Shown in pieces: positions 1 to 10,594 of a stretch of 64,000 nucleotides of DNA. Below the pieces are notes generated by a model. The model saw only the letters and a list, made by a program, of their open reading frames with translations, had not been told where the DNA came from and made no database searches. The stretch spans positions 9,662,375 through 9,726,374 of the forward strand of contig CM020619.1 of NCBI GenBank assembly GCA_009829735.1, read 5' to 3'. The position numbers and the translations under genes are program-made. The stretch is from Pyropia yezoensis (lineage: Eukaryota; Rhodophyta; Bangiophyceae; Bangiales; Bangiaceae). The first letter of the stretch is position 1, and the number at the start of each line of letters is the position of its first letter.

Positions 1-73
1 ATCTACTGTTACTCTCCCCAATCTACCCCCTCGCTCTCTTATTCGTGGTGATTGTTACGTCGGTTGACTGATT

Positions 74-2260
74 GTGACTATGTCTACCCAAGAGATGGGG
101 AACGTTCAAGATGACGGATCGGCGTCGACGCCGACTCCGGAGGTGACTACGGGAACCGGGATCGGGAACCCGATCGACAACATTGAGACACCAATGCTTT
201 CCGGTGCCGGATCGACGTTTGGCACGGCTCGGACGGCAGGAGGCGGGGGCCCGCCTCAACTGTCGTCGACCGACCTCACTCCGCCGCCCCCTTCACCAGG
301 GGATTCCCTGATGGCATCATTGGCCCGCATCGAGGCCCGGTTTTCCGGACTCGACGCTCGTCAAGAGCGGACGGAGGACGCAATGGCAGTGTTGATGTCA
401 ACACGCCACACGACGGGACCCCGTCGTGTTCCTACCACACCGGTACGGTTTGAACCGGCCGGACTACTTTCGGAGTCCACCGGGGTCGACCCCGGCGCAG
501 CAACTCCCGGACAACCCCCGGACACAATGGGGTATGGATCCGACTCGTCGGCAGAGTTGGAACGGAGTCACACGGAGCGATACGCTCGGAGCACCCGAAG
601 CGGACTCCGCGGACACGACCCGGCGGATACTTACGCCGGTGGAGAGTCGGTTATTGGGGGAGGGGGTACCCTCTCACAGTATCCCCACGACGAAGGAGGC
701 CAAGCAACTCGGGTTCCCGAGGTGCCGACGCCTTCAGTACCATCTTCAGTGGTGGAAGCTATGACCGCGCAGGTAACTGCGAGCCTACTGAAGCGGATGG
801 AGTCCGATGAGTTTGCTCATCAACTGGCTAAGCGACTGGATATCCAGGACGCTGACACGGAGATCGTCAACGAGGTCTTCCGGTCGGTTCTTACTCCGGA
901 ACGTTATCGTTTGGAGGACCGCTCTACCACCGTATCGGAATCGATGCGTAATACGTCGCATCGGGCGATCCGCTCTATGCAGACCCTTATGAAGGGAGTC
1001 CCTATGGTCGGGGGGCCGAACTGACGCCCGTTGGCAGTCATCGGCTTCTTGACTAGCTTCAAGGCAGCCGCGGACAAGGCCCTCGTTAACGAAGGGCTGG
1101 CCCTGGAGATCCTCCCGTTCTTTGTTGACGAACGGGTGCGAGGCATCCTTCGCCAGGCGTCCGCGATGTCGGGAATGAGGGTTGCGGCCACCCCCATGGA
1201 TTACCGTGGGATTCTCAAGGAGCTGCTGAGCAATTACCTCAGTGAGGACAAGTGCGAGGACCACTACCGGGCCCTGCGCACTGCCACCGCCCAGAGCTGG
1301 GAGGATGAGGAGATGTTCGGACGACGGATTCAAGAGCTCGACTACGAGCTGAGGAAGCTCCTCGGAGAAGGGGAGCTACGGGCCATCCTGTTCGCAGGAG
1401 TACCCAACTACGTGCGGATATCCGCACGGGGCGCCAACACGGCACGGACGAACTTCAGTCGACTGATGCATATGTGCAAGTCCCTGGGGGACGCCTACCG
1501 GGTGCTTCACCCGGAGTGTGCTCTTGCCTCAAAGCCCAAGTGCGAGGGGAGCAAGCTCAATCTTACCCCGGTACCGAGGCAAGACAAGATGGAACGGAAG
1601 GCCGCACCGGTACTGGTGGCTACCGATTACGCCCCCACGGGCGAGGAGGAACCACTTGTTGACCAGCAGGGCCACCTGCTGTTACCGGCTACGCCGGTGA
1701 TTGATGAGCAAGGTACGGTAGCGTACATCGCTCCGGCGGGGACCCAGTTCCAGGTCAGCGAGGGCACGGGACGTCGCGTCCCGTATGTACGGACTACGGG
1801 GTACTCCCCGGTGACGGGTAACCCTCACCAACCCTTGCCAACATGGGCGGTGCGCACGGAGGCACCTCCGCAGATTGCGGGCCGACCCAACCGGTTGGGG
1901 GAGTCCATGTTCCGGTTGACCCAAGGACCCAAGGCCTACCAGGGAGCAGGCACTCGGGCGCCCGAGGGAGGCAACCGCAGCTACGGGGCCACCCCGATGC
2001 GAACTCAAGGGGGGACCGGCACGTCCGGATGTATGTTGTGTGGGGATCCCTAGCACTGGGTGTCTTCCTGCCCACTCATCCCCGAGGAGTCTCGGCGGGC
2101 AGCGGCGCAACGCAATCCACCGGGGGGTATCCCGCCAGAGCACCCGGACCCGCACCGGGTAGGCAGCCAGCTCCAGGCGGAGTACTGGCCGTCGAGGAGG
2201 CACCTCCTCAGCCGGATGTCCCGGCGGACAGCACCCTACCAAGGGCGGGAAACGAGTAAG
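74..2260 (+). pseudogene. Element A gag region
   Basis: It matches the 732-residue gag of element B over its full length. The N-terminal third is Ser/Thr/Pro-rich and probably disordered. A helical middle part follows, and the C-terminal part is Pro/Gly-rich and contains the zinc-knuckle region. The copy is broken. The structural Gag protein would package the element RNA. Identification rests on position before protease-RT and on the CCHC knuckle seen in the sister copy. Confidence 0.85.
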
Positions 2261-2267
2261 AGGAAGG

Positions 2268-5200
2268 ATGACCGGGGGGCGCTGGGTTAACCCAAGCAAG
2301 CCACCCCGGAGTACCGCGGGGAAAGCCCCACGGCGAGCGCGTTTGAGCCGGCGCCGCATCAATCCCCGGGTACACCTTCCGGCCCCGACGACACGGAGTC
2401 AGGGGAATGATGAGAATCCCCCGATAACGGGAGGAGAGGACGGGAAGCCCCGTCAAATGGAACCAGACAAGGGCCCTGTCCAGGATGCCCGAGAAACACC
2501 GGATATCGGTGTAGGACATGTGCTGTTTACCTTGGAGAACTTCAAGGTATCAGCCACACTGGGGGTTGACTCCCAGTCGACACGATCGTACTACCCTGTA
2601 CTGGATACAGGGGCTGGACCCCACCTTATCCGGAAGGATACCCTCCCGGACAAGTGGCTTCCGCGAGTCAGAGTGACTCGGGGACCCACCATCAAGGACG
2701 CGAATGGTCGCCTCATTCGTACGACCGCAGCGATGTCGCTGCGGGTTACCATCGGAGAACTCACCACGGAAGTCGACTTCCTGGTGTGTGAGACCCTATC
2801 GGTGCCCTGCATACTGGGGTGCACCTTCATCAACGTTCACGTGGATGCCATCAGGCCGGAGGACCGTCGAGCTTCAAGAAGCCGACGGGACGAAGCGAGG
2901 ACATACGGCTATCGTCAGGGACCTGACGCTACAAGGGAGCCACGTTAACGTGGCTGAGGTGTACGCAAGCGTCGAGCTGAAGACACTTCGGTTGGCCAAG
3001 CGAACTCGCGTTGAGCCGTTGTCGGAGACAGTCCTCCCGGTTAACTGCGACCTCGCAGGCATCTGCAGAGTCCGGTCCAACCTGCGGACGTACAAGCGCC
3101 ATGGGTTGACCATGGCCAACAGTCTCATAGACCTCCCAGCAGGAGGGTCGTCCCTCCTAGTGATGGCGAACTATCGCCGTAAGGCAGTCACCCTCCCGAA
3201 GGGAACTATCCTCGGGATTGCCGAGCTCTACAAGGGAGATATCCTTACCCCTGACAAGGAAGGTCAAGTGGAACCACTTGAGGTGCTGGCGGTCGCCGAG
3301 ACCACGGAGCGACAGCAACCCGATGACGGGAAGCCTAACCCATCGGCGGCTCCGGCGGACATGCCGCCAAAGGACCAAGCAGCCTTGAAGGCACTGGCCG
3401 AGGCTGACCTCGACCACCTTCCCCCTTCGGTAGCCGAAGGGGTACGACGGATGCTAAGAAAGCAGGACGTCATGTGGACAGGCGGGGCCTTGGGTACCAT
3501 TGGGGCAACCCAACATCGTATAGACCTGGTACCAGGCGCACGACCCGCCCGGTCACAACCGCACCGAGCGGGACCTATGCAACGAGAGATCGTTGATGGA
3601 GAAGTGAAGAGGATGAGCGACGCGAAGGTGATACGACCTTCGATGTCGGAGTGGGGTGCCCCAGTCGTTATCGTACCGAAGAAGGATCAAACTCCTCGGT
3701 TTTGCATCGATTATCGACGCCTCAACTTGGTTACCAAGAAAGACTCATACCCTTTACCAAGGATGGGTGAATGCATCGACTCCCTGGGGGAAGCTACGGT
3801 GTTTACCACCATCGACTGCAATGCCGGATACTGGCAGATCCCAGTGGCTGACGAGAATATCCCCAAGACGGCGTTCGTCTGTCACAGTGGAGTGTACGAG
3901 TTCCTAAGGATGCCCTTCGGATTGTCCAGCGCCCCCGCTACATTCCAGCGGGCTATCGACATTATACTGTCGGGGGTGAAGTGGCGTAACTGCCTAGTGT
4001 ACCTCGATGACGTCATCGTCTTCTCGCGTAACATGGATGACCATGTGCAACATGTTGACGAGGTACTCACCCTCTTGAGGGACGCTGGGGTAACCCTGCG
4101 TCTGAAGAAGTGCGCCTTCTTCGATTAGACGGTCGAGTATCTGGGCCACCAGATAACCCCTGGTAAACTACGGGTACTCGAAGCCAATACCCGGGCACTC
4201 CGGGATGCTCGGTTCCCTAACACCCAGACGCAGCTCAAGAGCTTCCTGGGAATGTGCAACGTATACCGACGGTTCGTCAAGGACTTCGCTCGGATAGCTA
4301 AACCGTTAACGGTTCTTACGAGCAGTACCTTGCCCAAGGTACTCCAACCCCCTTCGCCTAGCGAAGAGGAGGCATTCGAGTCGCTGAATCGAGCCCTACT
4401 ATCCCCACCCGTCCTTGCGTTACCGCACAGACGGGGTACCTTCGTCATCGATGTCGATGCGTGCGATACACAAGTGGGATGCACCCTGTTACAGGGAGAG
4501 ACGTTGATCGGTTCCGATAACGTTATCCCGGACCTACGTCCGGTTGGGTACTTCAGCCGGACACTCAACCCTACTGAGCGTAACTATAGCGCCACCGAGC
4601 GTGAGTGCCTCGGGGTTATTTGGGCAGTGCAACTGCTCCGTCCATACCTGGAGGGCTCCAGGTTCATCGTGAGGTCCGACCACGAACCCCTACGATGGCT
4701 CCTCAACCTTGGTGACAAGGATTCCGATAGCCATGGGAGGCTAGCCCGATGGAGGCTAAAGATGGCCGAGCACGACTACCGCACCGTGTATAAGGCTGGT
4801 TCAACCCACCACCTCGGAGACGCGTTGTCTCGACTCGACACCCCGAGCGGGGATACCCGCCCGGTGGACGAGGACATCCCGGTGGTACCGGTCTGCATGG
4901 TGGGTAACGCCACCCAAGGTATGGTTGACCATACCATGGCACACCGAGCATGCCCACTGACTCTCGCGGACTTCCGCGAGGCACAAGCCAGTGACGACGA
5001 CTGTAGACGCCATCGCGCTAACCTCCTGGCCGGTACGGCCGGCATCTTCTCCGAGAATGAAGACGGACTCATATACCGGCGGGCACCCGCCGATGGACGA
5101 CATCAAGTCGTGGTTCCCGTGTCCTTACGGCAAGCCGTCATGGAACGAGAACACGAGAACCCTACAGCCGGACACCCGGGGGGTTCACGTATGTTCGCAG

Positions 5201-6429
5201 CAATGCGAAGGTTCTTCTACTGGGCAGCTATGGCCGTCGACGTGGTCGACCACGTAAGGGGATGCCACCCCTGTGCACGTAACCGCATGAGTCTACATAG
5301 GCAGGCGTCTGCCATGAAGCTATTCCCACCTGATGGGCCCAACGAGCAGGTCGCTATCGACATACTGGGGCCACTTCCGGTAACGGAAGAAGGGAACAGG
5401 TACATCCTGGTCATGTCTGACCGCTTCACTAAGCTGTCACGAGCGGCAGCCATCCCGAATGATACGGCATATACCATCATGAACGCAGTGGTTGACCACT
5501 GGATCAGTGCATACGGAGTCATGAAGCAACTCCTCTCCGACAACGGAGCAAACCTGACGTCTGCATTCTGCACTAAGGTCATGGGCATGTTCGGGATCGA
5601 ACCACGTCGGGCATCCGACTACCACCCGCAGACCAACGGACAGGTGGAGCGGTTCAACCGCACCATCGTCAAGATGCTAGAGTGCTACGTGGCCGAGCAC
5701 ACGAACACTTAGGACAGGCTCCTGTCCGTACTCACCCTGGCATACAATGCCAGGCCACATCGAAGCACAAACATCGCCCCACTGAAGTGGGTCATGCCAC
5801 TAGGCGTCGGTAACCTGACGCTGCCACCCGGCAGGTGCACTCGGTGTGATACACCGAAGGGCCGACCGGCCGAACGCATCCACCTAGCTTGGTTGGCCAA
5901 GCTATCGTGGATGACTCCTAAGCTCAAGGGTGCCCTTGACAGAACACAACTTCGATACAAGAAGAACTTCGACGCCCGACTACGGGTGCGCAGCACTACC
6001 CTGATGACAGGTGACTGGGTCTACATCAGACACCAGAAGTTCCGGGGGAACAAGCTCATGCAACCGGTCAAGGGACCGTACCAGATTCTCCACAGAGATG
6101 ACCACTCTGTTATCTTTCACTCCGATACGGAGATCCAACGCATCAGTGTGAATGATGTCACACCTGCTCCGAAGCCGGAACAGCCTCAGCCGGTACCGGC
6201 TGGGTTGCTACATGAAGCTCTTACAACCCACCGGTCAGATGACCCGGTGGGACCGGATGGTATTCCATACCAAGTAGAAAGCGTGGTCGGACACACCGAC
6301 CCGGACCTACCAGGACCCTGGTACGTCAAGGTTATGTGGGTCGGATACGACTCACCCACCTGGGAACAGGCGGCAAATATACTCCGCCAACTCCTCATGC
6401 CTTACATAAGGCGACGACGCCTACTGTAA
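2268..6429 (+). pseudogene. Element A pol region (PR-RT-RH-IN-chromodomain)
   Basis: Domains in order: an aspartic protease with DTGA near 2,600; reverse transcriptase with FCIDYRRLN near 3,700 and YLDD near 4,000; RNase H from about 4,440 (VIDVDACD); an integrase zinc-binding region near 5,150-5,290; and the DDE core with SDNGAN near 5,540 and HPQTNGQVERFN near 5,625. A chromodomain ends the frame (about 6,260-6,390, VMWVGYDSPTWE). This order and the C-terminal chromodomain place it in the Ty3/gypsy chromovirus group. The copy is broken. Confidence 0.92.
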
Positions 6430-6900
6430 CAACCCAACCGACACCGACTTCGGCTGTTGGGGGGTGAGGCTTATACCTACTAAGTAGGGTGTGACATGGT
6501 AACGGCAGACTTAGGTTTCTAAGTCAAATCAGACTTAGGCTTCTAAGTCCAGCCAAGCTTAGGTAACTAAGTAAAACCTAAACCTTAATAAGTTAACTTA
6601 AAGGTAAAGGCTAACTCCGATAATATCGAAGTAACTAGGGGGCTTACAAGGGAGGATGACCTCCCCAAGCCAAGACACATAGTGAGGGAGGATGACCTCC
6701 CCAAGCATGAACCAACCGGAAGAAGTCGGACGGGAGGCAAGGCACCACTGAGCCAGAAGGGGTACTCCCCAGGGCAGCAAACAGAGGCAAGCAATGCCCC
6801 CAAAGGGGATGAGTTTATACTCACTAATACCCGGCCACCATAAGGGTTACCGGGGCCCTCTCCCTCACAAACAATAGCACTCCTCAGTGGGTAGACCCAC
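6430..6900 (+). repeat. Element A spacer between the convergent pol and antisense ORFs, rich in short hairpins
   Basis: This AT-richer spacer holds several short palindromes in a row, such as ACTTAG/CTAAGT pairs at about 6,504-6,575 and CCTACT/AGTAGG at about 6,476. It also holds a directly repeated block near 6,651 and 6,686 (GGGAGGATGACCTCCCC) that is itself partly palindromic. The same set occurs in element B at about 50,470-50,760. It lies where transcripts of pol and of the antisense ORF would both end, so a 3'-end or RNA-structure role is possible; that is inference. Confidence 0.7.
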
Positions 6901-9257
6901 TGCCCGAGGGAGGCCACTCACGCGTAAGTGCGTATACCTCCGTGCTCCACCGGTCGGCAATCTCACGACGGTCAATCACCCGAGTTACCTCGGTGCATAG
7001 CTGGACGAGGGTGCTGCGGCCAGCCTCCACGTCCTCCAGAGCTGTCTGGAGGCGGTCAAGCACACCACCGAAGCAACGCGCTGACCCAAACAGCGCAGCA
7101 CCTGGGGGGATATCCCCCCAGCTAACAGAGAGACCCTCCCGCATTGCGCGGGCAACAAGGGCGTCAACGCCCTCATACCAGAGACGGGGACCCCCGTCAT
7201 GCATGACAGGGGCGGGAGGTGACACTGGCGCAGCCATAGGAGCCACAGGAGCCGACACGGCCACCACCGGAGCCGGTGGCGCCTGATATGAGGCCTGGTA
7301 GGACCCCACCGAAGGGGCTCCACCGTAACCCCGGCGGGGCTCCCCCCGACGACGGGACACCTCACGCTCCCCACCCGCAGAGCCCCACTCTCGGGGACGA
7401 CGGCCAACCGCCGCCGGAATCGGGTTACCGAACCACGGGGCAAGGACCTGAAGAGGGTCATGGATAACCATGGGAATACCCAGGTCAGCAACAGCCTCGG
7501 TGGACGCCCACCCATGGCAATTGGGCTCACCCGGCTGCGTACGCCGGATACGCAACGAGTGACGAGGCAAGGGGGAACCCCCAGCCTGCGGGTCACGGTA
7601 CGAAAGGAAGGGCTAACATCCCAGCCCAGTTCACGGCATCGTGAACAGCCAGCAGGGCCTCGAACTCCCGGGCCAACCCTGTCTTGGCGGCTATCAGGTC
7701 CACGCCCAACTGCGCGATGTGCCGACGGACACCCGTCGGAAGATGAAACAGGCGCCCCTGCCGGCGGACGGACAGCAAGAAGGAGGAAGCCTGCCCGAGG
7801 GTAACCTCAAGGGTGAAGGTACCCTGCAACGGGTGGACCGGCCGGGAGGCCAACACACTCCCGAAGTATCGGAGACAGGAACCGGTGTCAAACCGGAAAG
7901 CAGGGGCGGGTTCCCACCCCTCCTGCCATAGAGGCGGGCGCACGGGAGTGTATACCGGCGCACGACCGTTGCCGGTCTGCAACGCACATTTTATATCGGT
8001 GCGGAACGCATCCGCCATGACACCATGGTTACGTCGCCAGCTCGACGCCGACTTCAACCCCGCCATAGGCGGGTAGGGCGCCGTCAACGACAGATACGGG
8101 GATACCCCCGGGTAATAATCAAAGTCGGGATACCGACCGGTATCGCCCAACGTCTCCCCAAACGCAACCGGCTCCGCCGCCGCCGCAATCCCCCGAGCAC
8201 TAGCCGGGTAGTCAACCTCCCGCGGCAACGCGGGGGCAATCAGGTCGCATACCCCGAAGGCGGGGTCGAGGTAGACCTCACCCCGTCCCACCCGGGTGCG
8301 CCAGAGCTGCGCATGCCGGTCGTCCGGCTGACTCAGGATCCAATGGTGTTCCACCCGCACCGCGTTCGGCTGGTTGACCAGCCGCACCAACTCCCGCTCC
8401 CAACTCGGGTCCACCCTGACGCGCCGGGAGGTCCCTCCAGAGAGACGCGGCTGGTAGAAGTCCACCCGCATCCGCCCATCGGACTCCATTGACTCTTGCA
8501 CAGTCAGGCCTCGAACCCGAGCCACCAAGTCGGACATCGACATGGCGGGTTGACCCGCCGCCACGGCGACGCCGCCACCCAACGGGGCAACCCGGGCAGG
8601 ACCAGGAAGAATCGGGGGCGCCGGGGGATGCCCCACCGGCACATGGGCCGTTGACGGAGGTGCACGGGGATGGGGAGGAGGAAGAAGAAGGGCGGGCGCC
8701 CGCCCGGAGTAGCTCCCGGAGTCCACTGCCATCGGGGTAGATAACTCTTGACCATCACACGTCCGCGGCACCGCGGGCAGAGCATCGCCGCCACCCGGGC
8801 CCGACGAGGGTACCACGGGGGAAGCACGGGTAGACCCGCTACCCGCCGCAGCGGACACACCAACCGGGCGGGCACCCGCGCCGTCTTGACCCGCCGTACC
8901 GGCCGGGGTGCCGCCACTACCATCCGCCACGCCGGCGACACCGTCTTGAGGTAGAGCCGCGCCGGCACCGGCGACAGAAGCCATCCGGGCCGCCGGAGGA
9001 GTAGCGGTAGAGGCCACCGCTGCACGCGGTTGTCCGCCACCCGACGGAGCCGTCGTGCCGCTACACACGGACGACAACCCGCCCGGCGCGCCTTCTGGGG
9101 CCACACGAACGGTCACCCGGTCGTCCTCGTCCTCCGACGAGCTCGCTAAGAAGCACTCGGCGGCGGTGGCAGAGACGGGAACGTCGTCCACCATCACATC
9201 TTCCTCCTCCTCAAGCAGGAGGTCGTCCTCGCCCCCGGGTACCTGGGGGTCCGACAT
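6884..9257 (-). pseudogene. Element A antisense ORF, unknown protein of about 780 residues
   Basis: It lies opposite to gag-pol, between pol and the 3' LTR, and opens with MSDPQVPGGEDD. The N-terminus is acidic (runs of D/E), then comes a long Ala/Gly/Pro-rich stretch, then a globular-looking middle (VRVEHHWILSQPDDRHAQLW), and finally an Arg/Pro-rich tail. I recognise no RT, protease, integrase or envelope domain, and no convincing signal peptide or membrane span. The same protein is carried by element B (47,007 onward) and by fragment E, so it belongs to the family. This copy is nearly open, with only one or two breaks. Confidence 0.75.
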
Positions 9258-9835
9258 GGAGAAACCGGGGTAGCAGGGGCGCCCCGTGCAGAAAAGCCGA
9301 GGCCGGCTCGACCCGGTACAAGGAACGCTCGCGCGGACGAGCCAGGGAAGCGCGGGCACCCGCGCTTATAACCACACAGCTCAGCACGAGCGATACGGCA
9401 GCGCGGGACGACCCGCGCCAGCCGACCTACGAGGGCGCTCCACCCAGGCACCTGGACCGGAGCCACGCCCCCCCCACACACGGGGTAAGCTAGGGGGGTC
9501 ACCCACAACCGCCCCCACGCAACGCGGGCGGCCCCCGCCCCCCACTCAATCGTCCACACGAGAGGGGCCCCCCTACCACCAGACACCTGGTGGCGGATCC
9601 GCTTGCACCACCCCTCGGAAAGGGGGGTCGTGAACAGAAACCCGCATCGGGAACTTAACGGTCCAGAAAACGGATCGTGTGTGTACCACACAAAGGGGGG
9701 CACCCCCCTCAGACAACCTCGAAAAGGGGTGTCTGTCGCGACAGGGCGCAAAGCCCCACCCGACTGGTAAACGGTCACGCGACCCACTTACATTCGGTAA
9801 CCCGAATGCAACTCGACCCGAGGACGGGCCGAATC

Positions 9836-9848
9836 TAAGGGGGGGACA
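9836..9848 (+). other. Element A polypurine tract
   Basis: A purine run rich in G lies directly before the 3' LTR. The matching tract in element B has the same position relative to its LTR. Such tracts prime plus-strand DNA synthesis. Confidence 0.75.
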
Positions 9849-10211
9849 TGTAGCAATATGGTAGGCCGTATTGTGACCTTAATATTAGGGGGGCTACTTC
9901 TAATCCTTGGCTTTCAATTTGATAGTCCGTACTGGTCACGGTATCTATAAGTTACGTATGACCAGAGGGACTTGCATCTTGGGGTGGAAGGTAGTTAGTA
10001 GTGTCTCCGAGGGTTTATAACGAGGGGGCCGGCGGCGAATCCACCGCCGGCCAAGGCAAAACAACAAACCCCTCCCATTTGGGCTCCCATCTTGGTCCCG
10101 TGGCCTGCGCTCCAAGGACAGCAACCTTGGCCTCCCGGTGACGTTGGTGCCGATCCCCCTTGGTGAGTGTTCCCTGAGAGTGGACGTGCGACGGATTCCT
10201 ATTGTGCTACA
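9849..10211 (+). repeat. Element A 3' LTR (363 bp)
   Basis: It begins TGTAGCA and ends TGCTACA, a perfect 7-bp inverted terminal pair. Length and sequence match the two LTRs of element B. It contains a GC-rich hairpin at 10,027-10,052 and a TATA-like TTTATAA just before it (about 10,014). The base after 10,211 belongs to a different, host-like sequence, so the boundary is sharp. Confidence 0.93.
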
Positions 10212-10470
10212 ATTACCTTCATCCTGGGTGCGGCCCCAGATCTGACGCCACACACGGCTGTCATGGTGCCGGGAACCAGGTCCTCAAAGTGCACCTTCTT
10301 GAGGTGCTTGTATGAAGACGACTCATACAACAGCGTCTTGAAGGGGTAGTCTGAGTTGTCCTGCCCCTGCTCCGGCACTGCACCAAAGACCTCGACGGCA
10401 GGCATTCTCGCGACGACCGCAGCAGCCTGGGCAGGGGCGCACAGCGGCGGTGCTGCCCGCCACACGAGCC
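10212..10470 (-). CDS. Probable terminal exon of a host gene, cut by element A
   Basis: The frame contains EVFGAVPEQGQDNSDYPF and HLKKVHFEDLVPGTM, which read like ordinary globular protein, unlike the low-complexity neighbours. On the - strand it lies downstream of the 736-residue ORF and probably belongs to the same gene. A possible acceptor (CTGGCAACAG) ends at 10,471. I could not find a donor of matching phase, so the join is unproven. The frame runs straight into the LTR at 10,211, so the gene appears interrupted or ended by the insertion. No family is recognised. Confidence 0.4.
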
Positions 10471-10594
10471 CTGTTGCCAGTAACACTCGGTTGGGCCTGG
10501 CCGGCGGGCCGTCATACAAGCGGCATCTCCTTCTGTTAAGCAGCATCGGACATGCAATGTGGCACACATGGAAAGAAAACACAAACAATGGTCG

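Larger units (their letters stand above)
1..10211 (+). mobile_element. Element A: Ty3/gypsy chromovirus-like LTR retrotransposon, 5' LTR outside the window
   Basis: Order on +: gag, protease, reverse transcriptase, RNase H, integrase, chromodomain, a long ORF on the opposite strand, a polypurine tract and a 363-bp 3' LTR. Element B, inverted 36 kb away, is a close copy. Aligning the two puts the missing 5' LTR just left of base 1, so the whole element would be about 10.7 kb. The gag-pol half is decayed, with about half a dozen breaks. Its LTR differs from those of B at roughly ten sites, so it is a fairly recent fossil. The 3' LTR abuts a host-like ORF. Confidence 0.93.

Noticed and set aside
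6884-9257. Envelope gene of a retrovirus-like element
   Set aside because: The frame lies on the opposite strand to pol and shows no signal peptide, fusion peptide or membrane anchor.
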